Below are positions 1 to 5,889 of a stretch of 8,121 bases of DNA, one piece after another. The stretch covers positions 1-8,121 of the forward strand of contig JAGVMW010000096.1 of the NCBI GenBank assembly GCA_020053615.1, read 5' to 3'. The notes under the pieces are model-generated. The model worked only from the letters and a program-made list of their open reading frames with translations, was not told the origin of the DNA and ran no database searches. The DNA is from an archaeon. GTDB lineage: Archaea; Nanobdellota; Nanobdellia; Woesearchaeales; GW2011-AR9. A program made the position numbers and the translations under genes. Each line of letters opens with the position of its first letter. The first letter of the stretch is position 1.

Positions 1-15
1 AACTATCGCATCTCA

Positions 16-46
16 GCCCAGAAAATCACTCTCGATTTTTCTGGGC
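16..46. repeat. Perfect 10-bp inverted repeat (hairpin) before the first gene
   Basis: GCCCAGAAAA (16-25) is repeated as its exact reverse complement TTTTCTGGGC (37-46) around an 11-nt loop. It could be the 3' hairpin of a gene lying left of the window or a regulatory dyad. There is no T-run directly after the stem on the + strand, so a bacterial-type terminator is not well supported. A weaker dyad, GTGATA (51-56) with TATCAC (64-69), follows it. Confidence 0.5.
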
Positions 47-101
47 AGTGGTGATAATGGTGCTATCACTCACTTTTTGGATTGTGCCTTGATGGAGTAA
101 G

Positions 102-110
102 TTATATAAA
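102..110 (+). promoter_or_regulatory. TATA box of the DUF1846 gene
   Basis: TTATATAAA is centred about 27 bp before the ATG at 133. That spacing would start transcription at or next to the start codon, giving a leaderless mRNA. It also argues for 133 rather than the ATG at 121, which would lie only about 15 bp from the box. The same geometry recurs at three other genes in the window. Confidence 0.6.
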
Positions 111-132
111 CTCCCAAAAAATGATCCTTAGC

Positions 133-1650
133 ATGAAACCAGCCTTCGATACCCAAAAATATCTTGCTGCCCAAACGGCTAAGATTAAAGAAAGGCTTTC
201 TAAGTTTGACAATAAGCTCTACTTGGAGTTTGGAGGAAAGCTGCTTTATGATGGGCATGCCCAAAGAGTGCTTCCAGGTTATGAGCCGGATGCAAAGGTA
301 CAGCTGCTTAAGAAATTAAAACAGCTGGAGATTATTTACTGTATCAGCGCTAAAGATATCCAAAGAGGAAGAATCCGGCACGACTTTGGATTGACTTATG
401 ATTTACAAGCGTTAAAAGAGATAGGAGAAATCCGAGCCAAAAGTCTGAAGATATCGGCAGTAGTAATTACCCGTTTTGAAAATGAGCATTTGGCATTAAG
501 ATTCAAGAAATTGTTGGAGAATTCAGGCAATAAAGTTTATGTCCATACTGAAATCAAAGGCTATCCGCATGATTTGAAGAAGATTCTGGAAAAAAAAGGC
601 TTTGGAAAACAGCCTTTTGTTCATACTACTGCCCCATTGATTGTAATCACCGGAGCTGGAGGCGGCAGTGGAAAGATGGCGGTGTGTATGTCACAAATAT
701 TTCATGAGCAATCGCATAAAGTGAATGCCGGCTATGCTAAGTTTGAAACTTTTCCGATATGGAATCTCCCGCTTAACCATCCGGTGAATGTGGCTTATGA
801 AGCAGCTACCGCAGATTTAGGAGATGTAAATTTAGTCGATCCGTTCCACTTGCGCCAATATGGGACAATAGCTATTAATTACAATCGGGATATTGAAAAT
901 TTCCAGATACTAAAGAAAATCATGAAAGCCATCACCAAGAAAGATAATTTTGTTAATCATTATAACTCGCCTACGGACATGGGAGTTAATATGGCTAAAG
1001 AAGGCATTGTAAATGATAAGCTAATCCAGAAGAATTCTCGGGAAGAAATTATCCGACGATTTTTGCGCTATCAACAGGAATATTTGCTGGGAGTGGAAAG
1101 CAAAGCGACCGTAGATTATATTACTAAAATTATGGCTAAGTCCAAACTTAAGATTGAAGATTATGCTCTGGTTAAAGAAGCGCGGAAAGCTAAACAACGG
1201 GCTATACTACTTAAAGAAGGAAATGAGGGAATCTTCTGCGGGGCAGCGATAGAATTAGCTGAGGGAAAAATGGTGCATGGAAATAATTCGGCCATGTTTC
1301 ATGCAGAGTCTGCTGCGATAATTAAAGCGTTAAAATTAATTTCCGGCATTCCCGAAAAGCAGAAATTGCTTAGCGATAAAGTAGTGCATCAGATGCAGGA
1401 ATACAAGAAACAATTAGGATATTCTGCTATGAGCTTGAATGCAGAAGAGACAATTACACTGTTAGGGATTATAGCTTTGTTCGAGCCGAGATTACAGAAA
1501 GTGGTTAATAATCTTGGAAAGCTGAAGAACCTAAACATGCATATTACCCATATCCCTCAGCAAGGCGATGAAGAAGGGTTGAAGAAGCTTAAATTGAATG
1601 TGACTACCGATTCAGAGATGGGATTATTGCCGTATTATACGAAGGTGTAG
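133..1650 (+). CDS. DUF1846 (UPF0371) family protein, full length
   Basis: A protein of 505 residues, close to the roughly 500 usual for DUF1846. Recognisable family stretches are the start (MKPAFDTQKYL, then FDNKLYLEFGGKL and HAQRVLPGYEPD), a glycine-rich P-loop-like turn GAGGGSGK at about residues 174-181, and the C-terminal part with HAESAAIIKALK, GIPEKQKLLS and MHITHIPQQGDEEGLKKL. The glycine loop resembles but does not match the canonical Walker A motif, because it has one extra residue and Met after the Lys. The biochemical role of the family is unsettled, so no reaction is claimed; the protein is predicted to be cytosolic. The start at 133 was chosen because homologues begin with a Met a few residues before the AFD(T/S) motif and because a TATA box lies about 27 bp upstream. 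The frame is open back to a TTG at 82, and another ATG lies at 121. It ends in TAG and converges on the asparaginase-like gene 21 bp downstream. I know the family mainly from Firmicutes and Actinobacteria, so lateral acquisition is possible. Confidence 0.9.
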   Translation: MKPAFDTQKYLAAQTAKIKERLSKFDNKLYLEFGGKLLYDGHAQRVLPGYEPDAKVQLLKKLKQLEIIYCISAKDIQRGRIRHDFGLTYDLQALKEIGEIRAKSLKISAVVITRFENEHLALRFKKLLENSGNKVYVHTEIKGYPHDLKKILEKKGFGKQPFVHTTAPLIVITGAGGGSGKMAVCMSQIFHEQSHKVNAGYAKFETFPIWNLPLNHPVNVAYEAATADLGDVNLVDPFHLRQYGTIAINYNRDIENFQILKKIMKAITKKDNFVNHYNSPTDMGVNMAKEGIVNDKLIQKNSREEIIRRFLRYQQEYLLGVESKATVDYITKIMAKSKLKIEDYALVKEARKAKQRAILLKEGNEGIFCGAAIELAEGKMVHGNNSAMFHAESAAIIKALKLISGIPEKQKLLSDKVVHQMQEYKKQLGYSAMSLNAEETITLLGIIALFEPRLQKVVNNLGKLKNLNMHITHIPQQGDEEGLKKLKLNVTTDSEMGLLPYYTKV

Positions 1651-1671
1651 TTAAACTCAATTCGGGATGCT

Positions 1672-2160
1672 CTACAACTCAATAAATTGCCCTGTTTTCA
1701 TATCTCTTTTGCACTTATCCCAACTAAAAATTCTACCATGCATAGCTATTAAAATACCGCTTTCTAAAACATTTACCGCTCCAATGGCCATGCCAATATT
1801 AATGGGTGCGTCAGAATTAGAAAATCTTTCCGGCCGCATGGCACCAGTTATAATAATTGTTTTATTCTTTATCTCACTTAACACTTTTGCAGTTTCCAAC
1901 ATCGTATCTGTGCCATGAGTAATTATTATCTTATTGCTCGTTGTCTTTTTGCAAGCCTCTCTGATTTTCTGCCTATCTTTTTGGGTTATATCTAAACTAT
2001 CTTTTTTCAAAACAGAGATTATTTCATACTTGAAAGCAGGATTTAGCTTTTCCAGAATTCTTTTAACTGCCGGTTCAGCTATTTCAAAAGCATATCCTTT
2101 TGTCGTTTTTGGATAATCTTTATCAATTGTCCCGCCGGTTTGGATAAATGCGATTTTCAT
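1672..2160 (-). CDS. Single-domain asparaginase-like protein
   Basis: A 162-residue protein matching only the N-terminal domain of L-asparaginases, whose usual length is about 330. It keeps the catalytic signatures: TGGTID at residues 8-13 (nucleophile Thr8), HGTDTM at 82-87 (Thr84, Asp85), GAMRP at 106-110, and a Lys at 151 in DKCKRD that lines up with the catalytic Lys of E. coli AsnB-type (type II) asparaginase. The C-terminal domain, which completes the active site of the neighbouring subunit in classical enzymes, is absent. The gene is not visibly broken: it ends in a clean TAG right after the catalytic Lys region, and nothing asparaginase-like follows in the 21 bp before the DUF1846 stop. 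Short one-domain members of this superfamily exist, so I take it as intact. Likely cytosolic; the substrate (asparagine or another amide) cannot be told. It has its own promoter and diverges from the operon starting at 2264. Confidence 0.85.
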   Translation of the reverse strand: MKIAFIQTGGTIDKDYPKTTKGYAFEIAEPAVKRILEKLNPAFKYEIISVLKKDSLDITQKDRQKIREACKKTTSNKIIITHGTDTMLETAKVLSEIKNKTIIITGAMRPERFSNSDAPINIGMAIGAVNVLESGILIAMHGRIFSWDKCKRDMKTGQFIEL

Positions 2161-2180
2161 AATGTTAGTAATATTGACAT

Positions 2181-2190
2181 CTTTATAATT
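2181..2190 (-). promoter_or_regulatory. TATA box of the asparaginase-like gene
   Basis: On the minus strand the sequence reads AATTATAAAG, centred about 26 bp upstream of the ATG at 2160, with no Shine-Dalgarno sequence before the start. This again suggests leaderless transcription. It shares the 103-bp intergenic region with the divergent promoter of the membrane-protein operon. Confidence 0.55.
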
Positions 2191-2234
2191 ATATCGATTG
2201 CGTCCAGAGTGGGTATAGTTTTTGACCGTAACCG

Positions 2235-2242
2235 TTATATAC
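2235..2242 (+). promoter_or_regulatory. TATA box of the membrane protein/metallopeptidase operon
   Basis: TTATATAC is centred about 26 bp before the ATG at 2264. This supports 2264, upstream of the in-frame TAG, as the genuine translation start of the next gene. The box overlaps one arm of an 8-bp inverted repeat, ACCGTTAT (2231-2238) and ATAACGGT (2282-2289), which may be an operator or chance. Confidence 0.55.
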
Positions 2243-2263
2243 TTCTATTAATTTAATCTTCGT

Positions 2264-3040
2264 ATGTTCAAAAGAGGTCAGATAACGGTATTTATTATAT
2301 TAGGAATACTAATCTTTGGCACAATTATCGCTTTCGTTTACTTTCAGTCAGACCAAACGTAGAAGGTGCTAGGAACAGAAGAAGCTTTAATTGAATCTGG
2401 CCTTGCCAAAGAAGCCATTAAAAGTTATGTTGAGTCATGCATCAAGAATACCGCTAAAGAAGGAATTCTGGATAATGGTTATTATGGTGGATATTTTGTA
2501 CTTCCCGAACAATCAACTACGGATTTATTTGACAATGTGCCATATTACAAAGTGTACTCGCAAGATTTCTTTCCCTCAGATGAAGTAATCGCTTCTGAAC
2601 TGGGAAAATATGTTGATGCTTTGCTTGATTTATGCCTGAATGACTTCCAGCCGTTTATGGAACAGGGGTACAATATTATTGCTGGAAAGCCATCTTCAAC
2701 CGTTAAATTATCACCAACGAAACTTAGCATAGAAACTACACTTCCGTTAACCGTGACATTAGGAACTACTGTTACTGAAATATCTTCATTTTATGCCGAA
2801 GTTTCGACAAAAGACTTCTATAATGATTTAGAAGTAGCTAGAGTTATAGCCAATTCCACCAACGAGATGGTTTGTTTAAGCTGTTTCTCGGACTTGGCAG
2901 TAGAAAATGATTTATTTGTAGGAACTTATGCTATTTCGAACGATACTTATCTGTTTGAAATCACTGATAATAATTATGTTATTGATTATAACAACTTTAA
3001 GCTAAGATTTGCGGTGAGGTATAATGAAAGCACTGAATAA
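2264..3040 (+). CDS. Membrane-anchored extracytoplasmic protein interrupted by an in-frame TAG
   Basis: From the ATG at 2264 the frame reads MFKRGQITVFIILGILIFG and onward, a basic N-terminus plus one membrane segment (about residues 7-27). It then meets TAG at codon 33 (2360-2362) and continues in the same frame to TAA at 3040, for 258 residues if the TAG is read. Both sides belong to one family I recall from Woesearchaeota/Pacearchaeota-type genomes: the KRGQITVF anchor, then YVESCIKNTAKEGI, a GGY(F/I)xLPE stretch and CLSCFSDLAVENDL. Its function is unknown. Cysteines at about 59, 124, 204 and 207 would lie outside the membrane and could form disulfides. The KRG-Q start resembles an archaeal class III (pilin-like) signal, which is only a suggestion. 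Without readthrough, a GTG at 2366, one codon after the TAG, could restart translation and give a 224-residue soluble form. A nonsense mutation, assembly error or TAG readthrough are all possible. The gene overlaps the next by 17 nt. Confidence 0.75.
2360..2362 (+). other. In-frame TAG between membrane anchor and outer domain
   Basis: This is the only stop between the ATG at 2264 and the TAA at 3040 in that frame, and nothing else in the gene looks decayed. TAG appears to work as an ordinary stop for the DUF1846 and asparaginase-like genes, so wholesale recoding of TAG is unlikely here. Confidence 0.85.
3013..3020 (+). promoter_or_regulatory. Shine-Dalgarno sequence of the secreted metallopeptidase gene
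   Basis: GGTGAGGT, a strong match to the archaeal anti-Shine-Dalgarno sequence, ends 3 nt before the ATG at 3024. It lies inside the end of the preceding gene. It fits an operon-internal gene, in contrast to the leaderless promoters elsewhere, and fixes the start. Confidence 0.7.
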
Positions 3041-5405
3041 AGCGATTTGTACCATAACGGTTCTTGCTTTACTACTCAGCACGTTCTCTTTTGCGGATGA
3101 TACTTTTGATGCTAACAAATTTGATTACAATAATCCTGAAGACTATAACGCTTTAGGTGTAGATGAATGGAAACAGCTGAATCAGAAACTAGTTCCAATA
3201 AACCAAATTAGTTTAATTCCTCCAGAGGTGTTAGATTACAGCCAAATTAAAGATGACGAAGCCAAACGTCAGGCACTTACAGTAGAACAAATAAAAGTTA
3301 ATCTGGAAAAGATTGATAATCTGGCGGGAGTGAATATAGAAAATGCTCGACAGGCGATTAGCGAAAAGCATTCTGTAAGTGTGGTTAGCTTTGGTAAATC
3401 GGCAAAAATAGAAAATGGTGTGCTTAAAGCTAATGAGGGAGATTTTGTGTTCTTGGGGAAGAATGGCTGGGAGATAGAAGTTGATGGAGAAACGGGAAGA
3501 ATTAAAGTTCTTAAGCCAAAAGATATTAGTAAAGCAAGTATTTCTAAACTAGATTATTTTACCCTAACTGAAGAGACAAGTTATACTCCTGTAGATGGTT
3601 CTGCAATTAAAGTTAAGCAGTTGAGTTTCAAAGAAGGAATCTCTTATGTTCAAACCGGTGAAGAGGCTACAATTGGTGATTATAAAATTCCTGCTTCTGG
3701 TAATCCGGTGGACATTTATTTTGACGCTACAGTTAAGCCTACTGGGAATTATGTAGTAATTACAGATAAAAGCTTAGATATTGGAACGACTAAAGACGGA
3801 ACGGTTAGAGTAATTCCGCAGCCAGGAAATAAGTTGTTCTGGATGGTGAAAAGGCAGTATGAAAAAGATGCAGATTGGAAGCCGATTAAAGATAAGTTTA
3901 TTTGGGTGCCGGATGAAAGGGATACATTGGATATAACCGTAAAAAGAGGGGATGGGTTAGTAGCAATATCCAGAGAGAGCGAAGGAAAGACGCCATTGAT
4001 GAGACATCATGATGGTGGTGGAGCAACCAGAATAGAAACGGGAAGAGATATGACTGTTCTACTTAAGAAAGGTAAATTAAATGCACAATCCCCTAGTAAT
4101 CTCATAAGTGAAAATGAAGCTGTAGATGAACGAAATAGTGTTGCTTTTGAATTATACGCTACTGCAACTTATAAAAGTACCCCTCTGATTAGTAGAGATG
4201 AAATCATCCGCACCAGTACTTCAAATAGATATGTTCATGAGATGTACGATGGGGAGCTTCTTGGTGGTAACAACATGGGATTAGAAGTTTCGTCCCTAAT
4301 AGAACCAAATATGATGAAAACCAAAAGTGATTTAGAGGCAAAGTATCCTCATTTCGAATTTAATATAAAAGACTCTTTCCAAGAATCTTCCAAATATTTT
4401 GAGATAACCTCAAATATGGCACAGGTGGTGGATGAATGGTTGCGTAATAATGAGGGTGTTGAAAAGTACACTAAAAAGTTTTACTTTAATCGCTATGAAA
4501 GTATGGTTGGTCTTTCCAAATTCCCTTTAAGTGATTCTGATGGTGGAATAACACTGGGAGAACAACAATTTAATCCAGAATTTATGCAGAAAAATCCCAT
4601 TAGAGATGTCCAAAACTTGCATCAAATTGTGGACCACGAGTTTGTTCATATTCAGGAAAAATATTTGTATAATAAAGAATCAGACCTGTTAGATGCAAAG
4701 ATTGCACAATTTAAAGAGAGCAAAGAATTCAAACTGCAATTAGATTATTGGCTCGGAAGTATGGAAGAAACTCAAAGTAACAAAGAAGCAGTTGCGGAGC
4801 GATTAGTAATAAACCAATTTAAAGAAGAACAACGTTACATTTCCATTAAAAGAAAGATAATCACAGAAGTAAGTGATGACATAGTGAAAACACTCAATAA
4901 CCTCAACTACCCAAGTGTGAAATCAGCTAATAATTTAGTAGATTCGTACTTAAGACCCACCGGTCTTCCATTTACCGTGTCTAATATTTTAGGTGCAACT
5001 GACCAGATGGTTCAATCTGAAGACTTTTCTAATGTAGAGATAAACGAATTGATGGAATTAAATATGATTGTCAAAGTGATACTACATGAGAAAGAAGGGA
5101 TAGATTCTTATTCTTTTAAACCAAACATGGCTGTATACACTACTTCTACTCCTGGGCTTAAATTCGAGGTTGATTTTCCTGAACTGCTTAGTACTTACAG
5201 CGAACACACCCCTAACAGGGCTGCAAAAAATAAACCATTGGCCCAATTTGAATACGATAGAATTATGAGTCTCGATCCACCCGAAAAGATGAGAAAAAAA
5301 GCTGAAAACAGATATTATAATATTATGGGCGGCAAAGAAGGAGCATATTGTAAAGAGAATGGATGTGGACCATGTAAGATATATACACTGGCCTGCAAGC
5401 CATAA
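3024..5405 (+). CDS. Secreted putative zinc metallopeptidase with a cysteine-rich tail
   Basis: A 793-residue protein with a clear Sec signal peptide (KALNK, then a hydrophobic core, then FSFA before DD; predicted cleavage near residue 24). Residues 25 to about 390 are polar, look beta-rich and match no family I can name. From about 440 a second, largely helical part carries HEFVH at 538-542, the HExxH zinc motif. An EAVAE motif at 588-592 is a good candidate for the third, glutamate ligand of a gluzincin. The HEFxH plus ExxAE pair about 46 residues apart resembles the anthrax lethal factor-type catalytic domain (HEFGH, then EFFAE); this is an analogy from motif and spacing, not a family assignment. 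The only cysteines of the mature protein are four in the last 18 residues (776, 781, 784, 790, including CGPC), which could form disulfides outside the cell. It is translationally coupled to the preceding membrane-anchored gene by a 17-nt overlap, so the two may work together at the cell surface. The substrate is unknown. Confidence 0.75.
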   Translation: MKALNKAICTITVLALLLSTFSFADDTFDANKFDYNNPEDYNALGVDEWKQLNQKLVPINQISLIPPEVLDYSQIKDDEAKRQALTVEQIKVNLEKIDNLAGVNIENARQAISEKHSVSVVSFGKSAKIENGVLKANEGDFVFLGKNGWEIEVDGETGRIKVLKPKDISKASISKLDYFTLTEETSYTPVDGSAIKVKQLSFKEGISYVQTGEEATIGDYKIPASGNPVDIYFDATVKPTGNYVVITDKSLDIGTTKDGTVRVIPQPGNKLFWMVKRQYEKDADWKPIKDKFIWVPDERDTLDITVKRGDGLVAISRESEGKTPLMRHHDGGGATRIETGRDMTVLLKKGKLNAQSPSNLISENEAVDERNSVAFELYATATYKSTPLISRDEIIRTSTSNRYVHEMYDGELLGGNNMGLEVSSLIEPNMMKTKSDLEAKYPHFEFNIKDSFQESSKYFEITSNMAQVVDEWLRNNEGVEKYTKKFYFNRYESMVGLSKFPLSDSDGGITLGEQQFNPEFMQKNPIRDVQNLHQIVDHEFVHIQEKYLYNKESDLLDAKIAQFKESKEFKLQLDYWLGSMEETQSNKEAVAERLVINQFKEEQRYISIKRKIITEVSDDIVKTLNNLNYPSVKSANNLVDSYLRPTGLPFTVSNILGATDQMVQSEDFSNVEINELMELNMIVKVILHEKEGIDSYSFKPNMAVYTTSTPGLKFEVDFPELLSTYSEHTPNRAAKNKPLAQFEYDRIMSLDPPEKMRKKAENRYYNIMGGKEGAYCKENGCGPCKIYTLACKP

Positions 5406-5430
5406 AGTATAGATAATTGTGTAGATTATG

Positions 5431-5442
5431 TTTTCGTTTTAT
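5431..5442 (+). terminator. Possible T-rich terminator after the metallopeptidase gene
   Basis: Two T4 runs separated by CG (TTTTCGTTTT, then ATTC) lie about 25 nt past the stop codon at 5405. Archaeal termination often uses such T-rich stretches without a hairpin. The site overlaps the end of the Lrp remnant, so the T-richness may simply reflect lysine codons on the other strand. Confidence 0.3.
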
Positions 5443-5488
5443 TCACTTTCAGCAAATTCTTAAATCCTGGCGTCCATTCATCGGTTAT

Positions 5489-5579
5489 AGTAGAAATCCA
5501 TGGCTTTCGAACATTTTTGGATTTCTACTAATAGTAAATCTCCATTTAAATGTTCGATTTCTAGGGATATTTACTATAT
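5489..5579. mobile_element. 91-bp double-hairpin foldback element (MITE- or BIME-like)
   Basis: Compared with the intact copy (ggtTATcatta at 7239-7249), the relic carries 91 extra bases here, with TAT on both sides as a possible 3-bp target duplication (5486-5488 and 5577-5579). Inside are two hairpins. The first has the perfect 12-bp stem AGTAGAAATCCA (5489-5500) with TGGATTTCTACT (5518-5529). The second has a 13-bp stem with one mismatch, 5531-5543 with 5565-5577. The loops are perfectly complementary over 10 bases: TCGAACATTT (5507-5516) and AAATGTTCGA (5548-5557). The two halves are diverged inverted copies of one unit of about 41 bp, with ends AGTAgAaATCC and AGTAaAtATCC. It encodes no protein. 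Being a non-autonomous element is inference from structure and insertion. Confidence 0.65.
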
Positions 5580-5729
5580 CATCAATACTGAATCAACCGT
5601 TCTGATGACATAAGGAAATTCTTTTTTTAAATTTTCAATAATTTCATAATATTCCTGATAACTACTTACCACCATCTCCTTCTTCTTGAGCTTAACTCCT
5701 ACCCTAAATCATCTCTGCCTACCATTCTT

Positions 5730-5775
5730 TAGCATTAAGCCGTTTTTTTCCGTAAATAGCGGAAATCTAATGCCA
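5730..5775. promoter_or_regulatory. Upstream dyad of the Fic gene (operator-like copy A)
   Basis: The core TTCCG-N7-CGGAA (5748-5764, extendable by one pair to TTTCCG/CGGAAA at 5747-5765) is flanked by TAGCAT (5730-5735) on the left and ATGCCA (5770-5775) on the right. The right-hand gap of 5 bp equals that of copy B, while the left-hand gap is 12 instead of 5. Core centres of copies A and B are 73 bp apart, close to seven helical turns. Confidence 0.55.
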
Positions 5776-5809
5776 AATGAATTAGAACATTAATCAACAA
5801 CTTCACAAA

Positions 5810-5848
5810 TAGCATCATTTTTCCGCAAAAAACGGAATTTTAATGCTA
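5810..5848. promoter_or_regulatory. Promoter-proximal nested dyad of the Fic gene (operator-like copy B)
   Basis: A symmetric 39-bp element: TAGCAT, N5, TTCCG, N7, CGGAA, N5, ATGCTA, with both arm pairs perfect and centred on 5829. It ends about 10 bp before the TATA box at 5859, so a protein bound here would meet the basal factors. The winged-helix region of the Fic protein itself is the obvious candidate ligand (autoregulation), by inference only. The sequence TTTAGCATTAA at 5728-5738 also recurs inverted at 5840-5850, tying the two copies together. Confidence 0.6.
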
Positions 5849-5858
5849 AATAGAAAGA

Positions 5859-5866
5859 TTTATTAA
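5859..5866 (+). promoter_or_regulatory. TATA box of the Fic gene
   Basis: TTTATTAA, preceded by a purine-rich GAAAGA that could serve as the BRE, is centred about 27 bp before the ATG at 5890. No Shine-Dalgarno sequence precedes the start, again indicating leaderless transcription. Confidence 0.5.
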
Positions 5867-5889
5867 TGAGCAGGCTTTAACTGTTAGAT

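Larger units (their letters stand above)
5426..5683 (-). pseudogene. Decayed 3' end of a second double-Lrp regulator gene
   Basis: Reading the minus strand, this stretch encodes VVSSYQEYYEIIENLKKEF, then PYVIRTVDSVLM and, beyond an insertion, TDEWTPGFKNLLK. That matches the C-terminal 45 or so residues of the intact gene at 7189-8121. Over 45 aligned codons I count 15 differences, 14 of them synonymous. The tail differs (VNKTKT before TAA at 5426-5428, against LTKN in the intact copy). Homology stops around 5683; further upstream the frame soon meets a TGA, and no regulator N-terminus is present. The insertion at 5489-5579 adds an in-frame TAG. It is therefore a non-functional remnant in the same orientation as the intact copy, with the Fic gene between the two. 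Confidence 0.85.

Noticed and set aside
82..132. TTG at 82 or ATG at 121 as the start of the DUF1846 gene
   Set aside because: The family starts a few residues before the AFD motif, matching 133, and the TATA box at 102-110 lies inside or too close to the longer versions.
1667..2116. Two plus-strand open frames opposite the asparaginase-like gene
   Set aside because: The minus-strand reading has clear catalytic motifs; the plus-strand frames are shadows.
2366..3040. GTG at 2366 as a normal primary start of the envelope protein gene
   Set aside because: The membrane anchor typical of the family lies immediately upstream in the same frame, with a TATA box correctly spaced from 2264. No Shine-Dalgarno sequence at usual spacing precedes 2366. 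Kept only as a possible reinitiation site.
2160..3040. Global reassignment of TAG to an amino acid
   Set aside because: Reading through the TAG of the DUF1846 gene would run into antisense of the asparaginase-like gene without any family resemblance, so TAG seems to be a stop there.
5417..5605. Plus-strand open frame of 62 codons
   Set aside because: It is the antisense shadow of the Lrp remnant plus the inserted element, with no promoter or protein-like composition.
5592..5612. C/D box-like TGATGA and CTGA words suggesting a guide RNA
   Set aside because: The same words occur in the intact Lrp gene as codons for IRTVDSV, so coding conservation explains them; no paired C'/D' boxes were found.
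5728..5850. CRISPR-like repeats before the Fic gene
   Set aside because: Only two imperfect dyads with unequal arms, no spacer regularity and no cas genes; an operator reading fits better.
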